A stretch of 64,000 nt of DNA from Melitaea cinxia (GCF_905220565.1 NC_059398.1:6595177-6659176), one strand, 5' to 3'. Positions 23,675-35,904 are shown, counted from the stretch's first letter. Notes: generated by a model from the letters alone, not told the origin. Made by a program: numbers and translations.

Positions 23675-24014
23675 ATCCATTAACTACGTGAGAGAATTTT
23701 GGTGATTTTTCGACTCCCCTCCCCCCTCGGTGAGATGTAGTGAGATTGTGCTCGACCACCTCCCCCCAACCCGAATCTCACGTGAGATTTTTTAAAATGC
23801 GTATATGTTATATAAATGAGTTAATCTGTGCTCGATTCCGCGAATGAAACTGCGATGTAGGATTTAGCTAATTTTTTTTCTCTTTAGTGGAGAATACTTA
23901 ATGTAACCAAGTTTTACTTGTAATTTTATACTGTTTCTTCTCCGCCACGTGAGATTGAATGAGATTTCGCTCGAACCCCTCTCTCCCCCCAAACACCTCA
24001 CATAATTGATGGAT
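23675..24014. mobile_element. MITE with ATCCATTAA...TGGAT ends and CACGTG palindrome
   Basis: The left end ATCCATTAACTACGTGAG and the right end (reverse complement ATCCATCAATTATGTGAG) match at 15 of 18 positions. C-rich blocks lie inside both ends. The 16-bp palindrome AATCTCACGTGAGATT is at 23774-23789, as in the remnant at 10178-10325. It is 340 bp and non-coding, so a non-autonomous DNA transposon is likely. Confidence 0.65.
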
Positions 24015-27000
24015 TCCACCTATCTCTAGCTACTTCTGAAAAAAGTTTAAATCTTGCATATTCTCAAGTTTAAACTATTCGTTATGGCACGTCTGTCAAA
24101 TACTTGACATATGTAGTAGATTTGAAATAGCTTGATCACTTTATTTTCATCTAATGGGTTATATAGGATAGTGAGCACTTAAATCTACATCGAGAATAGT
24201 AATGACACATGTTACACGGTCAATTGTTCAAACATTTATTATGGTAAAAAAAAAGTTTGGACCATTTGGGCCAGGCCCGTTGGTATAAATTACGATAATT
24301 ATTTATATTTACCACGGCAATGATAATGTATAAACATATTATAAATTTGAATTACAGCATATTATTAGGAGCAATTTCGTTTCAATAAACAATCGGTTAC
24401 GTATTAAAGATCCAAGTGAGCGAAAATCATCGTCCCGCGATTGAAATGAGGCCTAATTATAACATGATAGTAATTTATAGTCAATAAAATATTATTAGAT
24501 CATTTTTTTTGAGATTAAAAAAAATTATAGTTATACGGCAACCGAATAGGCAAAGAAAAAGTCGATAACCGACGCACTCGAGCACTTTCAAATCACGCCG
24601 TCTCAGTCCGTCCCCATGCATTCCACAACTCGCTCACCCACAGCAGAGGACCGGTCTTCGAGCATTATACGAAACTGTAATAAACGCTCAACTTGTGTAG
24701 CCTGTTACTTTGTGTATGAGTGAAACTGGTCAAGGGATATTTTTATTAGTAGGATTATACGAAGCGAGGTGCGGTCTCAAGGTGAATCGCGGCGGTCAAC
24801 ACGCGCTCTATTCGATCGAATGCCTAGACCAAACATAGCCTCGTGCTCTAGCTATAAATATTTAAAACAAAGATATACTGTAATTCTTTTGGTAAAGTAG
24901 TAGCGTAAGTACGATGGAATGAGTACAATTGTTGCGTTTAGTATTTTTATTCATTAGATATAATGGAAGTAAAAAAAACTACAGCAAATTAATGATAAAA
25001 TTTGTTTATTTTTTCTTATATACATAATAACATACATATTTATTTATTTAATGCATTGATAATATTATTTAAATTTATTTAATTCATTAAAATACAACCA
25101 GCAAACATAAATTGATGTTAATAAAAATGTTTTTAATAAGGTAACCTGGTGTATGAATTATGATAATGTTACAATCTATACTAAAGGCAAGAGGTTAAAG
25201 TTCCCATTAATAAATATTTTTTGTTGATCGGTTACCGTGACTTTGTTATACTAAGCTACGATTATCGACTAAAAATAGTGTGAGAAGCACGAAGACAGGG
25301 CGTGGGTTTTGGTAATCTGTTCGGTCGTAAAAATAATTTAGCAGCTTGTTGTTGGTCGATATATAAGATTTTTTGTACATTAAAAAACATCCTGTCTTTA
25401 CTGAAAATGTAATTAGAGTAAAACCTACATAGCAGTAAAACTTCTTTCACGTGCCTCGCATATTTTTTCAAAAATGGAATCAATACATTAATCATAACAA
25501 TACGCTTGAACTAGTTATTCTACTGACTGATCGTGAGCATATTTTTGACTATGAATAACAAACGTTTTAGTAACGACTTCGCTTGGACTTCGCAACTTTG
25601 AAACCAGTTGTCAAAAGGTAAAATTCAAAAGTCGTGGCACATTCATTTTGTTCGCACGTGCGTGCTTGTCAACTTGAGTAAGCATTAGATTGAGTCAAAG
25701 CGTTCTTTTTTCGAAGTTCAATTATATCTAACCCCAAGATCGATGTCAATGAAGCGAATACAATGGGGCCACAAGGCCATTGACCGAAATAAAAAATAAA
25801 ACAAAAATATAAAAATCGTATGCGTTCGTTAGTAAGAACTGGTATTTCGTATTTGTTCGTATCCAGTTGCTCGTTTAACGTTTATATAGTGTAAAGACAA
25901 ACGTTTGAATAGAGATATTTTTTTTGCACACCGTTGTTAGTGACGTTTACAGGTAATTAAATAAACTTTCTTATATTTCTAATAGCTTGCAAGGGATTAC
26001 TGGTTTTATTCGTTGTTTTTATAATACGAAATTTCCATATTAATAGTCGAAATAAAAAAATGACTATTTTGACTTAAGAACTGTGCTTATTGTTTTTTAT
26101 CGATAACGTTCATTTTCAAGTTTAAGGTTATAGGAACTATTTATAAATACATAAATTTTCCTCGTTCTGAATCGACTTTCTTATCACCGAGGTTAGTGAA
26201 CTTAACTCAAACTCAAGCTTACTGCACATGCAACATTTCTAGACTCTCAGTCGATACGAAAACATATTTTTAATAATTACTCCAAATTTTCCGAGATATT
26301 ATTATCGATCACTTTTGATAGTCGATATTTGATAATGATCGATTGCTGGATGTTCATTATGAATAGACCTTCACGATTCGTTTAAGCCGACGATTCTTTA
26401 AAGGAACATTGCATGTACATTGGTCTTAAAATCTTCGAGTTCGCTGCGTGTTCCAAGAACACGATTCCTACATATATTGCTTTATATTATATGTGTGTGT
26501 ATGTACTTTTTATGCATCGAAATGTCGATGCCCATTAATTCGATACCCGATCGAGATACCTCTGAGGCCGTTACACCCGAAGGGATTTTGTCCTCCGTAG
26601 ACATATATTTACATACCATTAAGATATACGTATTGGTTATATACCTAACAATTATGTTACTAACGGACAGCGCCCAAGACTTGGCTATTGTAATTATATT
26701 GACTATAAACATACCTTATAACTTTACCGTAAACAAATTTATTGCCATATGTATTTTTAATATTACGCGTGCTTTAGTAGACAGAATTTTTTTGTTATAT
26801 TTTATGAAATTTTTAGGCTTCCTCAGTCACTAAGAACACTTTTACTTATACGGGTTTACTGCAATTATCATTTAAAAATCCTTATATTTCGGGGACGTTG
26901 TAGGCGCCATAATCACGGTAGAGTCACTTGATAAGTAATAGCGTTGGTATGTTTTAATATAGGACTGACTTATCCAAATCAAAAAGGAATCTTTTTTAGT

Positions 27001-28440
27001 ATTTTTATTAAGATTCCTATTTTAAAATGTAGATAATGAAATAAAACTGAAAATCTCTACAAGCTCACAGAGATGCCGTAGTTCGAATTGCGCAAGAGCA
27101 TTGACAATGGGCAATAGAGCGGCCTACTTGTCCATTGTAGCGGTAGATGTGAAATCCGGCCAAGGTGATATTAAGTTGTGATTTATATCTGACTATAGTT
27201 ACATTAGATTATAAATAAAAATCCTTTACGAAATCGTCAAATCAAGGTTCCTATAAATGCATCGTTATGTTACTATTTCAAAGATAATAGGTACGTCACC
27301 TTGTTTTTATAAAACCTTTAATAACTCTATAGGATAGTTCCTGGTATCATTTTTGTACGAAATAACCTGAAAATACTTCTTCGATTTGTTTTTTGTTTTT
27401 TTTTGGATTTAATTTATTCATCGTCTCTTCTACAGTAACTAAGAAACTTTTACTAATGTTTAATTAGAAATTTTAAAAGTTAGCGACACTGTTTTGAGGT
27501 TACAAAACAAGTTAGTAGTATACCAACCAAAACCTGTTTGCCATACGGTATTAAGTTTGCCTAAATTATTATAAATGTAAATATTGCGTAATATTTCGTA
27601 TAATTATACTCCGTTTTCATTATAATATTTTAAAATACAGCTAATTATCACTATGAGGCGTAGCGTTTTCGTATACATCTTGAAACAAAATGAGTAGTCG
27701 GAAGTAAAACAGACACGTGTAAATATCTATCTAAGCAACCAAATGGCTAAACTAGACACCGGGCTATATCGATCGAGTTGGACGAACGTTGCCTTCATTA
27801 CTACGAAAATAACTAAACCTCGATGAAAACACTTAAAAACCCATACATTTCTGACTTTTTATGCAACGAAAACTAGCAGTCTAATACATAGCAAGACTTG
27901 GATAGCTAAACGCCGTCGATGAATACTATCGGCGGCCGTGTTACGTAACACTGCCGGTCACTTCTCTACAACCACATCAACAATGTTGCTCACATACACA
28001 ATATACACACAACTACAATAGTTGCGTGACAGACTTTATTTCACCTATATGGATAGGCATTCATATTGCAATCTTGTTATTAGAATATTTATGGAAAATA
28101 TTGTCTTTTTATATTTTTATCGATAATATTCGCACATTACTATTAACTTGAGATTAAAAATGTAATACTAACCTTTAAAAATTTAAGCTGAGATTAAACT
28201 AAACGACCTCTAAACTACAAATTCATTTTCCGTATCGTTGACCACCATTCGAGCGATTGTTTTAAATCTTGATTAATAATTTAAGTAATTAATTTAAAAT
28301 TATAATAATAACTACAATGAACAGCCACTAATTAGCCTATTGCAGTTATAAGTATTCCCTAGCTAAAATTAGAAATGCATTATAAGATGGAAACCGTATA
28401 GTAAGTTTGCGGAAAGGAGAGATAATATAGGATCTATAGG
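24015..28440. other. Long AT-rich stretch without a convincing gene
   Basis: A slightly GC-richer patch at about 24570-24660 includes TCAGTCCGTC, a weak initiator-like word. The longest reading frame of the window (137 codons, 26420-26833) lies here and has its own entry. Otherwise nothing is supported. Confidence 0.35.
26420..26833 (+). other. 137-codon open frame, probably fortuitous
   Basis: It reads from MVLKSSSSLRVPRTRFLHIL to KFLGFLSH, hydrophobic and Ile/Leu/Tyr-rich, as AT-rich random frames are. A 76-codon frame runs antisense through the middle. There is no recognisable motif, no initiation context and no splice signals. It is listed because it is the longest frame in the window; I think it is not a gene. 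Confidence 0.15.
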
Positions 28441-28444
28441 AAGC

Positions 28445-28580
28445 TATTGATTGGGTTGAGGGGAGAGAGGGGTCGTTGTGAACGCAGAGGCGCGGCCAGT
28501 CGTTTGGGCGGGCGGTGCGTACCGTCCGGGGTCAAGGGCGGTCCCATTCAGTACCGAACACGTGCCCCAAAGTAAATATA
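28445..28580 (+). promoter_or_regulatory. Small GC-rich promoter-like island
   Basis: A sharp GC-rich block ('gcggccagtcgtttgggcgg', 'gtaccgtccggggtcaaggg') is followed by ATTCAGTACC at about 28549, a TCAGT-type initiator. Short frames in it end soon after. A weak donor-like CAAA|GTAAAT follows at about 28570. I infer a possible alternative promoter on the + strand; direction is uncertain. Confidence 0.35.
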
Positions 28581-28894
28581 GTACTAGCAATCCGTTACGC
28601 AGCCGTAATACCCACGAAATTATATCAACGACCCCACTTACTGATTTGTGTAATCCCCTTAAAGTTATACAGCCCTTGTCGAAACTTGATTCCGTTTAAA
28701 AAATGTTTTGTTATAATTACTGCTCAACGATTTTTTTTTTCAGACAAACTGTATTTGTTGTAACAGTGAAACTATTTGACGGTGTTATTTAAATATCAAT
28801 CAACTTTTTGGTTGCAATTTTACCCGTCTATCCCATGAGAGTAAGAGAATCGAATATTTTATGTAGTATAACTATTTTATATATAATTATGACT

Positions 28895-28961
28895 AGTCCG
28901 TTGGCGCTGTTTGTAGTAACCCTGCTTTCTACTCCGAGGGTTGTGGGTTCGATTCCCACCC

Positions 28962-29042
<81 letters not shown>

Positions 29043-29165
29043 AAGTATGTTTATCGAAAAAAAAAAAATATAGCTATACCAGTCTGTTACCTATAACAAG
29101 CATTGGGTTGCTTACTTTAGGAACAGACGACCGTGAGTGTATTGTGTAGATATTTATTTATTTAA
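28895..29165 (+). mobile_element. tRNA-headed SINE (Metulj-like) split by a long (TA)n
   Basis: The head has box A-like TTGGCGCTGTTTG near 28901 and a perfect box B GGGTTCGATTCCC at 28945-28957. After a (TA)n run the 3' body resumes with 'gggttgcttactttaggaac' and 'agacgaccgtgagtgta' and ends in 'tatttatttatttaata'. Organisation and text resemble the Metulj SINEs described from butterflies (from memory). Confidence 0.75.
28964..29036. repeat. (TA)n microsatellite, about 36 units
   Basis: An uninterrupted alternating AT run of 73 bases directly after the SINE box B. Confidence 0.95.
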
Positions 29166-29169
29166 TACC

Positions 29170-30190
29170 TACATATTTATAATTACTTATGTCGTAAATT
29201 TTCTCCCTTTTTCGTTAATATGCAATTTCACTGCACTCACAGCACATACTGCTTCGTTCGTGTGTACTTTTTGTTATTATACTATAAAACCCTCGCGATT
29301 ATGTATTTTATTTAAATTTTATATATCCCACTAACTATTCTTAACGAGTTTCGTTCAAATTAATGCAGTTATATCAATTATGTGAAATGCATATTTTGGC
29401 ACCGAACTACATCAAGAAGTGATTAATACTGTATACGTATGTATATATCACAAGAATATGATATGAATGTACGCCTACATTAAAACTGCTAATGAGTAAT
29501 AGATGGATTTGTAAGAAAAGATAAAATAACAATGTTTTCTTTGTACTTTTTCAACAGATCTTAAAAATAATAAAAGAAATATTCCGTAATCTTCGTTTTG
29601 TTTTTACCCTCCGTATATAATTGCAGTACAGGCCCGTAAGAGATTGATAATTACTTTAAATATTTTCTATAAATCTCGAGTCTTCTATATGTTTTTGTAT
29701 AAAATTGGGTCAAATTTGTTTCGCTGATAGACATAAAAATTCCGAAGAACGTGAAGTACCTATTTCGTTTCAATGCAATTCGACTCCCCAATTCTCAACG
29801 CAAACAGTTTCAATCGATTTTCATAGAACCAAGCGGTGAGCAATTTGATAACCTTAATGATGTTAACAACGTTTGACCCTCGATAGTCGATAATAATAAA
29901 TAAATAAACATTGTTACAGCAATATAAAAATAGTCTGGTACATGTAACGCAGATTTTATTGCTGAAATGCACAATCGTATAATCAATATCGTTTTTGAGT
30001 TTCAAAACAAATTTTACACGCAGGCCGTCATGAAATGGGTGTACTCGTATAAAACTGATAAATGAATATTAACAGCTATAGTTAGTCGTAAACGCACCGC
30101 AACCACTCGATAAGCTGATGATATCACACGCATAGCACGCAACACGTTCCGTCTTAAACAAAATGCTGAAACAAAAATAAAACTGTCGCA
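29170..30190. other. Gene-free AT-rich stretch
   Basis: No supported feature. Confidence 0.4.
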
Positions 30191-30760
30191 GAATTATGTA
30201 GCTAGCAACGCGTTCAAAGGGCCCCTTATACGTGTTCTCGTATAATCATAAACATAGAAAACGCACAAAAGCCTCTCGGCGTCGCGTCGCGTCGCTGTCA
30301 GATAAAGTTGTTGCGTTTCTTTTGCTTGACGTGCCTGAGGACGGAGCAGCGTGGCGAGGCGCGTGCGAGCGAGAGCGCCGCCACGCCGATCGTTAGCCCT
30401 GATCTTCAGCGCGCCACAAACACACAGCCCGACCGAGAGCGAAATTGCAGCGAGAATGCACCTAGCTGTGTTATTACCGCGGCCGCTTTCTCTTAAAAAC
30501 GGCCTTTTTCCTTCAGCATTACAAGGGAAAGTCGACTTAAACTCGATCATCCTGGGTGTTGTGTCGCACATTTGAACGCTAGAACCGGTTATTTTCTCTG
30601 AACAAGCAATTGTGGACGTTGTCGTTGCGACATAAGTTCCGTTCGAAGCGATGCATCGTTGGAACGCGCTGCGCGCCGGGTCCAGTAGGTATATTTAGCC
30701 CGCATTGCGAGTGACTCGTAGTGGGTGTATTAGGTCGCTCGCACGCACTGCTGAACTAGT
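30191..30760 (+). promoter_or_regulatory. CpG-rich promoter-like island
   Basis: GC/CpG-rich DNA with overlapping open frames on both strands (up to 125 codons on the minus strand), again explained by composition. Clusters such as 'gcgtcgcgtcgcgtcgc' and 'gcgtgcgagcgagagcgcc' resemble lepidopteran housekeeping-type 5' regions. A donor TAG|GTATAT at 30688/30689 suggests transcription to the right. Confidence 0.5.
30390..30688 (+). other. Candidate first exon (mostly or fully untranslated)
   Basis: It runs from roughly 30390 to the donor at 30688. An ATG at 30651 opens MHRWNALRAGSS and reaches the donor with two bases of the next codon. That phase does not match the phase-1 exons at 38256 and 60637. 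If it joins them in their likely frame, this exon is 5' UTR. The start is a guess. Confidence 0.3.
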
Positions 30761-33270
30761 CGGAGGGATTCCTATTATCGATTTATGTTGCTGTAGGACA
30801 GAGTTATGCCGCGTGTTTTTGTCCTTTTTCTTCTAGGACTTTTTCTTCGCTTTCCGCGGACACTCGTTGCGCTCCATGTTCGATTTCTCTTTAGCAGAGA
30901 ACTTAATTCAAGTGAAACTTACTGGTGGAAAATATGATGCTTTCACTTATGTATTAATTCCAATCATGCTTGGAAGTCGATAAAGTCTACTGATTTCATA
31001 AACGATTCTGCTGTACTCAACATCAGCTATTAATTTAGAATTATTCTTTTGTGACAGTTAAAAAGAACGATTTTATTAACTCCAAGGTACAAAGCATGCC
31101 TCCCAACCAAAAATATTTGCGTATGACGAAACTAGAGTTCAGCACAACTGAAATAATGTATTGGTGGTATGTCTGGAGGGATAAAGGGCAGGGTGGTTTG
31201 CGGTAACGCCCACACGCAACACCGCCGATCACTCTTAACCACAAGACTAATGCACAAACTTTCAAATGTAATTTTGAACGTAAAATAATGATCACTGTTT
31301 CTATAGCAATGGGTGATGGATGAACGCAACATGTACTGTATTTTCTATTTTTATTAAAGTTATTTATTAATCGGCAATAAAATGAAAGATATTTTGGGCC
31401 GTTTAGATACTTTAGTTTGTTCATGTGTGGGTGATATATTGAGCAACCCATATTTTAATATTTTAAGTTACATCCTTAAAAAAAACTTTTCTAATATCTC
31501 TGTAACTTATTAACTAATTATTTTATGAATTCATACAATTTCTGGAATTTGCGTAAGTTTTTGATAGTAAATGTATGTATTATCTTTATTTCCTCACTTA
31601 AATATTAAATACCTATGTATATTAACCCTCAAAGCACTATAATGTACCTGTAACATGTATCGTTTTCACTCGGAAATAGTTATACTTATTACGCAAAGAG
31701 AAAAACGGGTGTTCTCAATACTCACCGTTCAAAGCCGTTTCCACTAAAGATAACATGATAAGTTTGTCGTCAGAACTTAATAGTAACTAGACGTACTATT
31801 CAATCTCGTGCACAAACCCATGTTTATACTTCAAAGTATACACGAGACCTGCAATAGCTCCTTGACAACTGCGTAAAAAGAAATTCTAAGTTCATTGTGA
31901 TTTAATGGAACGTTTCATATTTTTATATAATGGACAATTTTTCCAATTACACTAAAATATTGAGTATGTACTTGAAACATATAAAGTTTAAAAGATGTAA
32001 TTTAGGAAAGAGGCTTGGGTTGGATAAAAAAAATTGTATCTCCTTTTTGTTTTTTTTTTATTCAGTTACTATTTGGTCATGTGAACTTACCATCAGTTGA
32101 CGTTAATAAACGTTGTATTATCGATATTCTTTTAAAAAAAATATTGTACAGGGTAACTTAGTATTTTGAAAAATAATATAACGCAAACCACTATTTGCCA
32201 TGACACTAATAACCACACACGTCCATAGTTATATGTACATATTCCCATTTTACCGAGCGGGTTTCGTTCTGAAACATGGCGTACACTTCCCAAGTACAGT
32301 ATAATGCATCGCTAAATATAGGCCGTCGGGAAGCGAGGCACCTAGTTGTGCGTGGTCAGGAATCGTCCCCCCGTCTCCTCCCTCCCACCCGGGACTGCCT
32401 GCCCACCGCCTGTTTTGAAACAACGTTAGTTGTAAAAGTATCAGGATTATTGTAAGTTAACTTAAAATAAAGCGGATTTTATACATTATATTGGTTCTAA
32501 TTAACTGTATACGACGTATATGTACTTAAGTTTGACAATTAATGACATAAACTAAATAAAAAAACTATCAAACTAACATATATTTTTTAATCTGTTTCGT
32601 TTAATATTCGATACTTTTAAAAAAGGCGATACCAGTTTCTTCCTTTCTCTATGGCCCCTAAAAAAATCATACATTTAAAAGTTAAGAATTTCAACTCTTA
32701 ATTCCTCAAATATGAAAATACATACATATTAGGAGAAATAGCAGCCGCATAATCTCCTGTGTATATAAAAACCATAAGTACAAAGGAACATGGCAGCATG
32801 CGAGAGTCATGTTATGCACATTTATGCGTGCATAAACTGTAAATAGTTCGTGTATTGGGCTTCATACGACATTAAAAGCAGGTTTTAATCGTTTAAAAAT
32901 AAGGGTTATTTTCAAATGACTAATTAAAATACACAGAACTATGGCTCACTTTATGGAAAAACTCAGGAGCACGGTCAGTGGGGGAAACGAGACGGATATA
33001 GGTATTGCTTTAGGTCAGGTCATTAAACAACTTTATATCAACTTTTGCTGACGCTAGTTCTAAAATAAGAGTCGCTATTGCAGTTGTTGTTCCCAATCGC
33101 CAACTTGTTCGAAAGTCAAGTCGTACATTTGAATACTCGTATTGCAGTCAACGTAAACACAAAATAAAAGAATTTTTTTTGTATAGGTTAACATAAAATA
33201 TATTTTTATAAAAAAAAATATTTTAATACGTATGTAATTGTATAAAATAAACACAATGATTAGAAATATA
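30761..33270. other. Mostly gene-free stretch
   Basis: AT-rich. A GC-rich patch at about 32310-32420 ('ccccccgtctcctccctccc', 'acccgggactgcctgcccac') could be regulatory but has no initiator or donor I trust. A 136-codon minus-strand frame at 31041-31451 has no recognisable content. Confidence 0.35.
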
Positions 33271-33546
33271 ATCATTCATCATTTCAGCCTATCACAGTCC
33301 ACTGCTGGACATAGGCCTCCACAAGTCCGCGCCAAAAATGGTGTGAACTCATGTGTTTTGTCCATAGTCACCACGCTGGGCAGGTTGGTAACCGCAGGGC
33401 TGGCTTTGTCGCACCGAAGTCGCTGCTGCCCGTCTTCGGCCTGTGTATTTCAAACCCAGCAGTTAGATGGTTATCCCGCCATCGGTCAGCTTTTTAAGTT
33501 CCAAGGTGGTAGTGAAACTGTGTTCCGTAGCCACACAGCCTGAATA
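33271..33546 (-). mobile_element. RTE-tailed short interspersed repeat
   Basis: Minus-strand copy of the 21931 family. Its 3' tail is at the left ('atcattcatcatttcagcct', 'cagtccactgctggacatag') and its head near 33530 ('ccgtagccacacag'). The block after the head is shortened. Confidence 0.8.
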
Positions 33547-34024
33547 GCTTTGAGAAATGTAATAACACAGTTAAAAGGAATTAAATAATTTCTTAAACGA
33601 GTACTAAAAATATTACTTATTTAAAGACAAAAAGCTAACGATTTGTTACTAATAGTCGAGCACATAGCTAGCTAGTTACCTTATGTGCTTAACTTTGTAA
33701 CGTGAACAAGTTGTCGTTTAAGTTTTTTATGCTTTTGCGTAAGAAAATTGTAAGTGCATGTTGCAAAATGTATCTTTATTTGTTAACCAGCCGTGTCCGT
33801 GGTTGGACGTATGTTAAATTCTGTCACGTGCCTATGTCTTGTTTAACGACATTCAGGGCTATTATCTCATTATGAAATGTAACTAAAATATTGTAAATTT
33901 GTAACCCATGGTCTTCCTCAATAAATGAACGCCACAGAGTAAAGGCTAGCTATACATTATAAAATATTATATATAGCAACTTAACTTGTGTTATTGGTTA
34001 CAGCCGACTGTTCTAGCTAGTTTT

Positions 34025-34439
34025 AACCGACTTCAAAAAAAGGAGTAGGTTACTCAATTCGACCGTATATATATATATATATATATATTTTTTAATGTAT
34101 GTTCGGGGATAACTTCGTCGTTTATGAACCGATTTTGATAATTCTTTTTTGTTGGAAAGAAGATATCCCCGGTGTGGTACCATGATAAAGAAACCCGGAT
34201 CTGATGAAGGGACACCAGAGAAATCGAGGGAAACTCTCTAAAATCTGCATAACTTTTTACTGGGTGTACCGATTTTAATGATTTTCAATTTAATCGAAAG
34301 CCGATGTTTATAATATGGTCACATTTAAATTTCATCGAGATCGTACAACTTTTGGAGTAATCTTTGATAATGCGTATTTACTTGACTATTTTTTCATCTA
34401 CCTACATTGTATTACTTGTCGATATTAGTGAAGTCGGTT
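34025..34439 (+). mobile_element. AACCGACTTC-family element, full length
   Basis: It starts AACCGACTTC (34025-34034) and ends GAAGTCGGTT (34430-34439), a 10-bp perfect inverted repeat. Inside are (TA)n at about 34066-34090, 'gataacttcgtcgtttatga', and the 'cattgtattacttgtcgat' block. At 415 bp it is the most complete single copy here and serves as the reference for 3126, 7409 and 19471. Confidence 0.75.
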
Positions 34440-34477
34440 TTTTTTCGTTTTCCTGCACACACAATTATTTTATAATT

Positions 34478-34590
34478 ATACATATATAAATAAATGCACA
34501 TATTACACCCAGACTCAAGTGACAATCGAACCAACAACTCGCGCAGCAGAAAGCATGGTCAAAAAAAACTGCGCCAAGGGGCTAGTCAAT
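34478..34590 (-). mobile_element. tRNA-derived SINE head, inverted
   Basis: On the minus strand: 'ccttggcgcag' (box A, 34569-34579), then 'ggttcgattgtc' (box B, 34521-34532), then 'tgcatttatttatat'. It is the same organisation as the SINE at 28895, truncated after the head. Confidence 0.65.
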
Positions 34591-35015
34591 TTTTTTAATA
34601 CTTAAGATCTTTTTTCGGCGTAAGAGAATTAAAACAAATATAGTTTCTTAATAAACTCTATGTGCGTATGAATTAGACTATTTAGGTACAGAGATAATCG
34701 TATCAGTTTTTGTTATGAATTCATATTATAAAAAAAAAACATAATCGAATGCTTTCTGCTGAGTAATAACTAAATCAATTAAAATACCGACTAAAATCAA
34801 TCGCGTGACAAATAGTTAATTGCACTTCACACAATATCGAGAAAGAATAAATAAATGGCCGGTGCCTTTATAGCAATCAGATTTTTCATTCTTAAATGAA
34901 TAAATGAATCTATACAAAAAAGCACGCTTACCTTGTATTAATTTTATAATAAAAAAAAAGTTTTGATTCGTAGTTTTATAAATTTATTTTATGGTACTAA
35001 CGATGTAAGTATATA

Positions 35016-35240
35016 TGTTGCAGTCAGAACTCTTAACCAGTCAAAAGTACTATTGACTAGCGAAATCAGTCAAAAGTACTTTTGACTGGACAAGTTGGTC
35101 AAAAGTGGTTTTGACTGAAAATTATTGGTTATTAGTACTTTTGACTGCAAATTCGCGGTTAAAAATACTTTTGACTGACGCTCTCCGTCAAAAGTAGTTT
35201 TAACTGCAAAAAAGCGCCAGTCAAAAGCACTATTAACTCG
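35016..35240. repeat. Left terminal palindrome array (7 units)
   Basis: Seven imperfect copies of GTCAAAAGTACTTTTGAC start near 35039, 35069, 35098, 35126, 35157, 35189 and 35219, about 30 bp apart with unrelated spacers. The second (about 35070) is a perfect palindrome. Such subterminal arrays usually bind the transposase; here the regular, self-complementary form suggests a dimeric DNA-binding protein. Confidence 0.9.
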
Positions 35241-35802
35241 TTAGATGTGAATAAATTTAGTCAAATGATCCTGATAAACCATAATAAATTTATGCTCGCG
35301 GTCTTCTTGCGACTGCATGTCAATCAGATCGACTTGGCAGCGGCTGTTCATTTCAGTGTGCAGGATCGGTTTTTAAACCTGACCCATCCTTTTCTTGCTT
35401 TTCTTCCTCTGGCATACTTCGCCCATTGATAAATATATATTAATCATTTCTTTTGTAAAATTAGCGTACTTTTTTACCGTTTCATTCTTAAGTCTATCGC
35501 GACCACCATGCCCTATAGAAATATGAGCAGTATCAATAATGTAGATTTCATCAGCCGGCAAAAATATTTGACAGGTTCTGTGTTTGTAACTAATTTTTTT
35601 ATACCACAAACTTCAATGTGTTAAAGCGTTGTAGTCTACTGTACTGTAATGGTGTTTCCTTTTCATTAAATTTCGCGTCTTCCACATCCATTGCAAACTT
35701 TTAAAAAAATTTTTTTGTCATCACATTGAAATAACTATCTTTCATATCTTCCATCGCTAAAATTCTTTGCAAAAAGCCTTCTTTCTTTTCGTAGTCACTC
35801 AT
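35241..35802 (-). pseudogene. KRBA2-like integrase, broken and truncated
   Basis: From 35802 the minus strand reads MSDYEKKEGFLQRILAMEDM, then, in shifted frames, DAKFNEKETPLQY and CGIKKLVTNTEPVKYF. From 35609 it reads PADEIYIIDTAHISIGHGGR and KKYANFTKEMINIYLS, the integrase zinc-binding region of KRBA2-type proteins; the first Cys of its HHCC motif reads Gly (SMGEVCQ). After an in-frame TAA come MNSRCQVDLIDMQSQ and FIMVYQDHLTKFI, the start of the rve catalytic core with its first Asp. The second Asp and the Glu are gone: the frame runs into the left palindrome array. At least two frameshifts and one stop make it non-functional. Confidence 0.8.
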
Positions 35803-35904
35803 TTTTGTTCTAATATCAGCACGTTCTCCACTAATAATGAGTAATATAAAAGTTTATATGTGCGTTTATCATTATTTTTATCGACCACCTTAACTTTTTA
35901 AGAT

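Noticed and set aside
28895..28960. tRNA gene
   Set aside because: Good box B and an acceptable box A, but no closed acceptor stem, and the sequence runs on into a SINE body. The same applies to 14077-14141, 14381-14443 and 34521-34579.
30194..30571. 125-codon minus-strand frame
   Set aside because: Same reason: it lies in a CpG-rich island with frames open on both strands and no recognisable domain.
30651..30688. Coding start MHRWNALRAGSS at the edge of the 30-kb island
   Set aside because: It reaches the donor in phase 2, which would put the 38256 exon in its less protein-like frame (LQRRPAVRLGKRLQ); kept only as a possible untranslated exon.
31041..31451. 136-codon minus-strand frame
   Set aside because: AT-rich, hydrophobic and low in typical coding bias; no initiation or splice support and nothing recognisable.
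35039..35240. CRISPR-like array
   Set aside because: Regular short repeats with unique spacers, but the repeats are palindromic and variable, both arrays sit inside transposon ends, and the window is eukaryotic.
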